Positions 1 through 4,182 of a stretch of DNA of 5,527 nucleotides are shown in pieces (position 1 is the first letter of the stretch; every line of letters begins with the position of its first letter). The DNA lies in contig JBOGEB010000245.1 in assembly GCA_050743125.1 (NCBI GenBank), positions 1-5,527 on the forward strand, in the 5' to 3' direction. Under the pieces are notes generated by a model that was not told where the DNA came from, made no database searches, and saw nothing but the letters and a program-made list of their open reading frames with translations. The translations under genes and the position numbers were made by a program. Source of the DNA: JBOGEB01 sp050743125. GTDB lineage: Bacteria > Actinomycetota > Nitriliruptoria > Euzebyales > Egibacteraceae.

Positions 1-336
1 CTTTGGCTGCTGGTCGCAGACGTCATGTCCATGCACACGAGCCACAACAGCCACAGCCGTGTGACTCCGAGTCAAGGACCCCGACCCACCCCCGCTAAAT
101 CAAGACCTTCGCGGTTGTGCTTTCGCCGCGTCGATGCCGTCGAGGTCGACCCACAGGCTCCACTCGTGCTATCGTCTGAGCAGCGCAGGTAGACAAGCCA
201 CCGAGCTGTCTGCCAGTGCTCGAACTGAACTGCGGAGAAGACAAGCTACGCGCAGGACGCGCCAAGTCCTACACCCCCGATCAGTGGCTGCGGGGCCGCC
301 CATCGGTGGTTGCAAGGGACACCTGGGGAGCGTGGC
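1..336. other. Gene-poor left edge, no supported CDS
   Basis: No convincing gene was found here. Several overlapping open frames exist because of the GC content, but none has a ribosome site or recognisable protein features. Two small structures are visible. One is a perfect inverted repeat, TGACT-ccg-AGTCA, at 62-74. The other is a hairpin at 191-211, in which AGACA-(a)-GC pairs with GCTGTCT around a six-base loop. The second lies about 125 bases upstream of the small membrane gene and could be in its leader. I see no clear -35/-10 pair. Confidence 0.5.
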
Positions 337-615
337 GTGTTGCGGTACTTCGAGTTTTCGGCCGGCCTCGGTCCGGCCTTGGTTACGTTTGTCCTCGTCG
401 CGGCCGTGGTGGCGCTCGCCCACCTGGCGAGGACGTACCTCGTCCTCCGGTTCTGCCGCGACCTGGTGCTCAAGACCGGCGGCAGCGAGTGCCTCCAGGA
501 CGCGGCCGCAGTGCTGCGCGCGCTCGACCAGCCGCTCTTGTCTCTGCCCGAAGCTGGTACTGCTCGACCAGCTCGTCGCGCCCAGCGGCGGGTTCCGCCG
601 GACGACTCCAGCTGA
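337..615 (+). CDS. Small single-helix membrane protein, unknown function
   Basis: The product is 92 residues long and I do not recognise its family with certainty. The start chosen is GTG at 337, because GGGGAG at 325-330 sits six bases upstream; the in-frame TTG at 310 has no such site. A short N-terminus (LRYFEF) is followed by one hydrophobic helix at about residues 10-31, rich in V, A and L. Then come basic residues (R32, R38, R41, K46) and a soluble tail. This suggests an N-out/C-in inner-membrane protein by the positive-inside rule, which is inference. The tail contains L53-Q-D-A-A-A-V-L60, a spaced motif also found in the other two small membrane proteins of this window. The last 25 or so residues (PARRAQRRVPP region) are low-complexity and basic. 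No enzymatic residues are apparent. The gene is intact. Confidence 0.62.
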   Translation: MLRYFEFSAGLGPALVTFVLVAAVVALAHLARTYLVLRFCRDLVLKTGGSECLQDAAAVLRALDQPLLSLPEAGTARPARRAQRRVPPDDSS

Positions 616-623
616 GGGGTGAC

Positions 624-654
624 TTGGATATCTCGGGCAACCCTCGGCTACAGT
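624..654 (+). promoter_or_regulatory. Candidate promoter TTGGAT-19-TACAGT
   Basis: TTGGAT (624-629) and TACAGT (649-654) resemble -35 and -10 hexamers with a 19-base spacer, slightly long for a housekeeping sigma factor. Transcription would begin near 661 and cross a perfect 10-bp palindrome, ACCCATGGGT (683-692), before the strong ribosome site at 699-704. The promoter is inferred from hexamer similarity only; the downstream translation signals make it more believable. Confidence 0.3.
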
Positions 655-708
655 CGCGTGGTCCTCGGACGTACCGGCAAAAACCCATGGGTGGTCTCAG
701 GAGGTCAC

Positions 709-780
709 GTGAAGCTAGCCGGGTGTTCCGCATATGGGGTTCGGTGGGTTTGGGCATGGGCAGGTAGCCAAGAGGCCTGA
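709..780 (+). pseudogene. Orphan 5' end of a gene (strong RBS, 23 codons, then stop)
   Basis: A perfect AGGAGG (699-704) is followed four bases later by GTG at 709. The frame reads KLAGCSAYGVRWVWAWAG... and ends at TGA 778-780 after 23 residues. A canonical ribosome site on so short a frame, next to an IS/DUF6788 segment, suggests that the 5' end of a gene survived and its body was replaced. The frame overlaps the unusual C-terminal extension of the DUF6788 gene on the other strand, so the junction may lie between about 711 and 830. Alternatively it is a genuine short peptide gene or leader peptide. The truncated product cannot be identified. Confidence 0.35.
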
Positions 781-1161
781 GCGGGACGGATCTTGGGACG
801 GATAGGACACGCCTGGGTCAGGATCGTTTCTCCACCCTTCGGCTTCCTCAAGCGCTGCCACGGAGAGGGCCTCGAGCTGGACGACGAGTTGGCGCAGCCG
901 TCGAGCGTTGTCGAACCACGCCTGGTAGCGGGCCTGCTGGTCGGCGGTGAACTTGCGGGTCACGGTCTTGCCGGCCACGGTTCGGGTCCAACTCAGGTAA
1001 GGGCCGTGCAGGACCGGCGGGTCGGCCTGGCAGCGGCAGCCGGCCTTGCCGCAGGCCGTGGTCCGCGCCACGAGGCTGCCGGGCAGAGCGTAGCCGATCT
1101 GGGCCAAACAGCCGGCGATGCGGGCTTGGGCCTGTTGTTGGGACTCGCTGGGCTGGGGCAT
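715..1161 (-). CDS. DUF6788 family protein
   Basis: The product is 148 residues from ATG at 1161, preceded by CGGAGA about six bases upstream. An earlier in-frame start at 1206 would run into the inverted repeat and has no ribosome site. The core matches what I know of DUF6788: a PGSLV segment (residues 27-31), then C37-G-K-A-G-C-R-C44 followed by DPP..HGPY (47-55) and W58-T. The centre reads KTVTRKFT, and the C-terminal helix contains the family pattern WFDNARRLRQLV. The clustered cysteines and the histidine suggest a small metal- or nucleic-acid-binding fold. The function is not established, although the family is often found beside transposases. After EEAEGW, where homologues usually end as I recall them, there is a tail of about 38 residues rich in P, S and C. 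This tail probably comes from fused foreign sequence and overlaps the orphan gene start on the other strand. The gene diverges from the transposase across a palindrome. Confidence 0.8.
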   Translation of the reverse strand: MPQPSESQQQAQARIAGCLAQIGYALPGSLVARTTACGKAGCRCQADPPVLHGPYLSWTRTVAGKTVTRKFTADQQARYQAWFDNARRLRQLVVQLEALSVAALEEAEGWRNDPDPGVSYPSQDPSRSGLLATCPCPNPPNPICGTPG

Positions 1162-1200
1162 CGTCGTCTCCGGGCGTGCGCGTCGAGCATCCACCACGAC

Positions 1201-1232
1201 CAACACTTGAAGCGGTTACGCTTCAAGTGTTG
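1201..1232. repeat. Perfect 14-bp inverted repeat between divergent genes
   Basis: CAACACTTGAAGCG (1201-1214) and CGCTTCAAGTGTTG (1219-1232) are exact reverse complements around the loop GTTA. The repeat lies almost midway between the DUF6788 start (1161, 39 bases away) and the transposase start (1266, 33 bases away). It could be an operator serving both genes, or a transcribed hairpin that blocks read-through into the transposase, or part of the IS end. There is no T-tract on either side, so an intrinsic terminator is less likely. Confidence 0.85.
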
Positions 1233-1986
1233 CAGGAGCCGCAACCCGAGCACAGGAGGACCTTGATGGCCCAACGACGCATCGGGTACGGCCCGCCGAG
1301 AGCGGACAAGACCCTCGGCGCGCTGCCGGTGATCGCCGAGTTCTGCCGGCGTCTGGATTTGGCCGGCCTCGTCGACCGCAGGCCTGCCCTGTCCGCGACG
1401 TCGCCATCCTGTCGCACGGCCAGGTGATCGAGGCGCTGGTCGCCAACCGGCTGACCTCACCGACACCGCTGGTCCACGTCGCCGACTGGGCAGCCCAATG
1501 GGCGGTGCCCGAGATCCTCGGCGTCGAGGCCGCCGCGTTGAACGACGACCGGATCGGCCGCGCCCTCGACGCCGTCGCGCCCAAACTGGACGGCATCGTC
1601 GGGTCGGTAGGCGCCGCCGCGTTCGCCGCGTTCGGCGTCGACGTCGCCCGGCTGCACTGGGACATGACCTCGATCTCGCCCTACGTCGCCCACGAAGACA
1701 TCGAGGAAGACTTCGTCGAGCCCGGTTACGGCCATCCCAAGAACCGCCGGCCCGACCTGAAGCAGGTCCAGACCGGCCTGGCCGTCACCGGCGACGGCGG
1801 CGTACCGGTGCTCCACCGCGCCTACGACGGCGCCGCCGCAGAGGTGTCCCAGGTCACCGGGGCCATGCAGGCGCTACGCGAACTGGCCGGGAAGCGCAAG
1901 TTTTTGCTGGTGGGTGACTCCAAGCTGGTGTCCTACCCCAACCTGGCCGCCATCATCGAGGCCGGCGTGGAGTTCATCGCCCCGAG
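1201..1986 (+). mobile_element. Fragment of an IS1634-family insertion sequence
   Basis: This segment holds the left part of an IS1634-type element: the noncoding leader with the palindrome, and roughly the first 240 codons of the transposase. The right part, including the end of the catalytic domain and the right terminal repeat, is missing. Recognisable protein stops at FIAP (about 1985). No terminal inverted repeat or target duplication could be paired because the right end is gone. The left boundary is uncertain and could lie beyond the DUF6788 gene if that gene travelled with the element. Confidence 0.6.
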
Positions 1987-1996
1987 ATCGAACTAG
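1266..1996 (+). pseudogene. IS1634-family transposase, frameshifted and truncated
   Basis: Translation starts at ATG 1266 behind a perfect AGGAGG (1254-1259, six-base spacing). The first frame gives MAQRRIGYGPPRADKTLGAL and continues to ...LAGLVDR (about 1379). The family sequence then continues in the -1 frame with CPVRDVAILSHGQVIEALVA. The break falls at CGCAGGCC (about 1377-1384), where two extra bases (AG), or one lost base, would explain it. I see no slippery heptamer that would support programmed frameshifting. The second frame carries TPLVHVADWAAQW, then the first catalytic aspartate in HWDMTS (GAC 1661-1663), the conserved GHPKNRRPDLKQ stretch, and the second aspartate in LLVGDSKLVS (GAC 1916-1918). 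After EFIAP the frame leaves the family and stops at 1996. The third acidic residue of the DDE triad and more than half of the usual length are absent, so the protein cannot transpose. Confidence 0.88.
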
Positions 1997-2061
1997 TTTT
2001 CGTTTGGCGCTGGTCGGCGGTTACAATAACCCCGAGCCGTCCAGCTCGATCGTTCTTGGAG

Positions 2062-2089
2062 GCCGCCCTGGGGTGGGGGCTTTCCTTTT
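2062..2089 (+). terminator. Intrinsic terminator-like hairpin
   Basis: GCC-(g)-CCC at 2062-2068 pairs with GGGGGC at 2075-2080 around the loop TGGGGT, with one bulged G. The tract TTTCCTTTT (2081-2089) follows at once. This is a good rho-independent shape for rightward transcripts, such as read-through from the broken transposase or a short RNA started near 2034. The minus-strand genes to the right approach from the other side, so it may also separate convergent transcripts. Confidence 0.5.
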
Positions 2090-2350
2090 CAGACGGCGGT
2101 CGCCGGTCCTCTTCGTGCACGACGAATCCCCCCTAGTTCGCTCGGTCCTCCCCGGTCGGTCCCGGCTGAGGTCTGGTGGGTGGACTCGTCTCTGAACTCA
2201 GCTACGAACTGCTCACTCGTCTTCGCGCACGGCTTCGTCGCGACCGAGGCGCGCAGCAGCGCCGCCGCGGCGCGGTACGCCTCGTCGTCCTGGATGGTCG
2301 GGGGGAGACTCTGCTCGGCGCGCGCGGGCCGCGAGCTCGGCGGGGGTCAC
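2089..2350 (-). pseudogene. Small actinobacterial ORF (MTPAEL...), frameshifted
   Basis: From GTG at 2350 (or ATG at 2359, behind GCGGGG) one frame reads MTPAELAAR. One frame over, the sequence continues ARAEQSLPPTIQDDEAYRAA and AALLRASVATKP...SEQFVAEF. It remains open to the stop at 2089, although coding quality fades after about 2180. The join falls in an alternating CG run (about 2318-2327), where losing one CG unit would explain the break. The intact product would be about 87 residues, soluble and alanine-rich, with an N-terminal helix, a PPTI turn and a second helix. I recall similar short hypothetical proteins beside HTH genes in actinobacterial mobile elements, but no function is known to me. 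The start lies inside the 3' part of the HTH gene, so the pair was probably translationally coupled. Confidence 0.45.
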
Positions 2351-2549
2351 TCGGACCATCCCCGCGCGCGTGGTCCAGGTCCTCCAGGCGGAACAGCTCG
2401 CTCGGCCGCCTGCCGGTCAGCTTGGCCATTGCCCGGATGACGCGCACCCAGGGCCGATTCCGGCCTTTGAGGACGAGGGAGAACTGGGGGTGACTGACGC
2501 CGGCTTGGCGCGCGGCGTCTCCGAAGTTAACGCCTTGTTCCAGCAGCAC
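2202..2549 (-). CDS. Xre/Cro-type helix-turn-helix DNA-binding protein
   Basis: Residues 1-58 form a compact HTH domain. The LLEQGVNFGDAARQAGVSHP stretch holds the positioning helix, the AG-V turn and the start of the recognition helix. It is followed by QFSLVLKGRNRPWVRVIRAM, matching the S-x-x-L-x-G-x-R-P pattern of Xre proteins, and then by AKLTGRRPSELFRLEDL. This predicts a dimeric repressor or phage-type regulator. The start is GTG at 2549. The frame is open a further 12 codons to TAG 2586-2588 with no other start, and no clear ribosome site is seen, so the N-terminus may be damaged. After residue 58 the frame becomes arginine/proline/serine-rich and reads antisense-like sequence to 2202, so the true protein probably ended near 2350. 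Adding one base in the CGCGCGGGG stretch would give a TGA overlapping the GTG of the next ORF (GTGA). That is inference. Confidence 0.65.
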   Translation of the reverse strand: MLLEQGVNFGDAARQAGVSHPQFSLVLKGRNRPWVRVIRAMAKLTGRRPSELFRLEDLDHARGDGPSDPRRARGPRAPSRVSPRPSRTTRRTAPRRRCCAPRSRRSRARRRVSSS

Positions 2550-2603
2550 GGCGCGGAGGGATCGGCGCCCGGTCCGAGGGTCGCCCTACGCGCCCGCCAA
2601 GTA

Positions 2604-2662
2604 GCAACACTCCCTGGGAACCGCCCTCGCTCACGGCGAGGCACGGGCCTCTGGAGTGTTGC
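2604..2662. repeat. Inverted repeat with nested hairpin upstream of the HTH gene
   Basis: GCAACACTCC (2604-2613) and GGAGTGTTGC (2653-2662) are exact reverse complements 39 bases apart. Nested inside, CCTCGC (2625-2630) pairs with GCGAGG (2636-2641) around TCACG. The element ends about 55 bases upstream of the HTH start and would be in its leader or operator. A TTGACT hexamer reading leftward (2697-2692) lies just upstream, but I see no good -10 at normal spacing. It could be two operator half-sites for the adjacent HTH protein or a structured 5' leader RNA. Confidence 0.6.
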
Positions 2663-2823
2663 CCTTACGGCATCCGGCGCGGCCTCATTTCAGTCAAACC
2701 ACTGCGTACTTCGGCTGGTAACCACCGGATCAATTGGATCGACTTTGGCCGGATCGACCACCCACCTACTCGGTTGTGACGTCTATTTCACCTTCTGGCT
2801 CGTCGCCTTGCCACATATAGTTT

Positions 2824-3108
2824 TCATGTTTTCGCACCAGCGTCGTCCGACCCCGAGCCGAGGTCCGGTTCGTCCGACTTCGGCAGCCACGAGCGCAGGG
2901 CGCTCAAGAGCTTCTCCAGCGCGGTGATCCCCCGCAGCGCCGCGACCGGCGCGGCGAGCATGAGCCCGACCGCGACGAGTACCGACGCCCAGTCCCGCAG
3001 GCCGGCGGTCCCGTTGGTCCGCCAGACGATGAAGACGGGGACGCCTGCAAAGAGCGCAAGGATCACGACTACAACAGCAACAAGGGGAGCCAGCGAGGGG
3101 GTCGACAA
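2824..3108 (-). CDS. Small two-helix membrane protein, unknown function
   Basis: The product is 94 residues from TTG at 3108. That start is chosen because GGAG (3118-3121) lies nine bases upstream and the frame then reads MSTPSLAPLVAVVV. A first strongly hydrophobic helix (about residues 8-29) is followed by R30-T-N-G-T and the motif L37-R-D-W-A-S-V-L44. A second hydrophobic stretch (about 40-58) leads into a basic, leucine-rich tail (RGITALEKLLSALRSWLPK) and an acidic, glycine/serine C-terminus. No enzyme motif is visible. The motif after helix 1 matches, in spacing and residues, the one in the small membrane proteins at 337-615 and 3506-3714, pointing to a shared family. The leader contains a strong hairpin (3129-3157). 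The gene is intact, unlike the mobility genes around it. Confidence 0.65.
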   Translation of the reverse strand: MSTPSLAPLVAVVVVILALFAGVPVFIVWRTNGTAGLRDWASVLVAVGLMLAAPVAALRGITALEKLLSALRSWLPKSDEPDLGSGSDDAGAKT

Positions 3109-3128
3109 GCTGCATCACTCCACAGGGC

Positions 3129-3157
3129 ACACCGTCCCAGCCCGCTCTGGGACGTGT
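3129..3157. promoter_or_regulatory. Strong hairpin in the leader of the 2824-3108 gene
   Basis: CGTCCCAG (3133-3140) pairs exactly with CTGGGACG (3147-3154) around CCCGCT. The stem extends by ACA/TGT with one bulged C. It lies eight bases upstream of the GGAG ribosome site of the minus-strand membrane gene. In that direction it could be an operator or a leader structure affecting translation. In the + direction it is followed by TTTCC, too short a tract for a confident terminator. Confidence 0.5.
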
Positions 3158-3505
3158 TTCCTATGGATTGGAGCTACAGCTCTCCTATTTCCAGGACCTA
3201 AGCCCTAATACCGAACGGCCCGTCGCAGCTCGACCGGGCGAACTCGATAAAGGTCCGTTCGGGGAGCCTCTCCCGCCTACAGGACTCGGCTTCCGACCTC
3301 GTCCCTCCAGGGGCTTGGCTTCCGGCCGCGCCCCGCACCCGATTGGGGTGAAGAAAAGCTCCTAGCTGCCGCCGGCCGATTGAGAGTCGAACCAAGTCCA
3401 CTGCTTCCTGGATTCGTGGTGCCGAGCGGCGGCTACCGCGCATCATACATGACGAGCGACTTGGTTTCAGTCGGAGTTGAGGTCGAATCCTACTCGGCCT
3501 TCTTC
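3158..3505. other. Intergenic stretch between two small membrane genes
   Basis: No supported gene. Open frames on both strands lack ribosome sites, and their translations are arginine/serine-rich noise. Visible structures are an exact 8-bp inverted repeat, CCGAACGG (3211-3218) with CCGTTCGG (3255-3262), and immediately after it a GGGAG-CCT-CTCCC hairpin. The stretch may contain the promoter of the minus-strand gene at 2824-3108, but I could not pick one. Confidence 0.4.
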
Positions 3506-3714
3506 TCACCCAGTCGCCGGCTCCACCTGAGCACGACGGACGGTCGACACGCGCTCAGCTTCTCCCAGCACCGGCACGACGTACTGGAGGTCCTCCGGCT
3601 TCCGCGGCCTGGCCTTGCGACAGAAGAAAAGGACGAGCGCCACGAACGCGAACGCCACGACAGCGACGACGAGAAGGGAACCAGAACCCACCAGAGGTCG
3701 GCGATCCGCAGCAC
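3506..3714 (-). pseudogene. Small single-helix membrane protein, frameshifted
   Basis: GTG at 3714 follows GGAGAG (3719-3724) and opens the frame MLRIADLWWVLVPF. Hydrophobic sequence then continues one frame over as LLVVAVVAFAFVALVLFF, followed by CRKARPRKPEDLQYVVPVLG and a short basic tail ending at 3506. Joined at about 3670, the two frames give a protein of roughly 69 residues: a short N-terminus beginning LR, one long membrane helix, a basic stop-transfer cluster and a cytoplasmic tail. The tail motif L-Q-Y-V-V-P-V-L lines up with the motif of the other two small membrane proteins here. Alternatively, the second frame may start on its own from GTG 3742, which has no ribosome site. It could be a sequencing error rather than a true mutation. 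No function is recognised. Confidence 0.5.
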
Positions 3715-4143
3715 GGGTCTCTCCAAGGCAACAGACGCCCACAGCCCGGCCTGCTGGCGTAGCTCCTCGGCGACTCAGCGCGCTCCAGTTTTCCGGACAC
3801 GACGAGGTAGGCGTCCCGAGCCTGGGAACCCATGCCTAACCAAAACTTGCAGCTAGACCTGCACGATCACCGGTGACCGCCGACCATTAGATTGTTCCCA
3901 GTACTCCGTCCGGGGAGCCATCGCAAGGTTCATAGTGGTCCGTCGCTGAAGTGGTTTGAATGTCGGGGTCGGCGGGACCTCGGCGTTAGCCCTGGTCAGG
4001 GGGATAGCCCGTGGCATACGTACATTAAGAAGACTTCGGCGACGCCTCACTAGCAGCCTCCACTGTCAGCCTCGGCTGCATAGCACGAACTCCACCGAGT
4101 TCCCGATGCGCTCGCGCGGTCGCTAGCCCGCCACCAGCGAGGG
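3715..4143. other. Gene-poor region downstream of the recombinase; possible attachment-site region
   Basis: I see no supported gene. Composition is less GC-rich between about 3840 and 4050 than in the flanks. Visible elements include the palindrome TCACCGGTGA (3867-3876), a CCCTG-GT-CAGGG hairpin near 3990-4001, and the short repeats at 4053-4102. Lying directly beyond the 3' end of a serine recombinase gene, it is a natural place for an element/chromosome junction, but no paired att sequence is visible in the window. Confidence 0.35.
4053..4102. repeat. Cluster of short inverted and direct repeats
   Basis: GCAGCC (4053-4058) is repeated inverted as GGCTGC (4074-4079). AGCCTC occurs twice in direct orientation (4055-4060 and 4068-4073, a 13-base period). 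GAACTC (4087-4092) pairs with GAGTTC (4097-4102) around CACC. Imperfect symmetric arms of this kind are seen in recombinase binding sites, but they are short and could be chance. Confidence 0.35.
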
Positions 4144-4180
4144 GCTTGAGTGGAGGAGAGCACGCTCTCCCAAGTCAAGC
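4144..4180 (-). terminator. Stem-loop just after the recombinase stop codon
   Basis: GCTTGA (4144-4149) pairs with TCAAGC (4175-4180), and inside it GGAGAGC (4155-4161) pairs with GCTCTCC (4164-4170) around AC. The structure begins two bases past the recombinase stop (4185-4183) on the minus strand. There is no T-tract, so it is either a GC-rich terminator of the type common in actinobacteria or a 3'-end stabilising hairpin. It appears better preserved than the gene it follows. Confidence 0.5.
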
Positions 4181-4182
4181 TA

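Noticed and set aside
25..192. 55-codon + frame with a histidine-rich start
   Set aside because: No ribosome site, no recognisable features, near the window edge.
216..767. 183-codon + frame starting GTG 216
   Set aside because: No ribosome site. It overlaps the better supported membrane gene at 337 in another frame and becomes low-complexity. The segment SYTPDQWLRGRPSVV looked protein-like but is too short to support a gene.
1377..1384. Programmed -1 frameshift in the transposase
   Set aside because: No X-XXY-YYZ slippery site or obvious stimulatory structure is present. The gene is also truncated, so a mutation is simpler.
2370..2927. 185-codon + frame opposite the HTH gene
   Set aside because: It is antisense to a clear HTH domain and has no ribosome site or family resemblance.
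2783..3130. Alternative minus frame from ATG 3130 over the membrane gene
   Set aside because: It is cysteine/arginine-rich, and the other frame has membrane helices and a better placed ribosome site.
3375..3395. tRNA-like GGTTCGACTC on the minus strand, and GGTCGAATCC near 3480 on the + strand
   Set aside because: They resemble a T-loop, but the flanking five-base stems do not pair and no acceptor, anticodon or D-arm can be drawn.
3853..4050. 65-codon minus-strand frame
   Set aside because: No ribosome site and mixed composition; it lies in the gene-poor region near the recombinase end.
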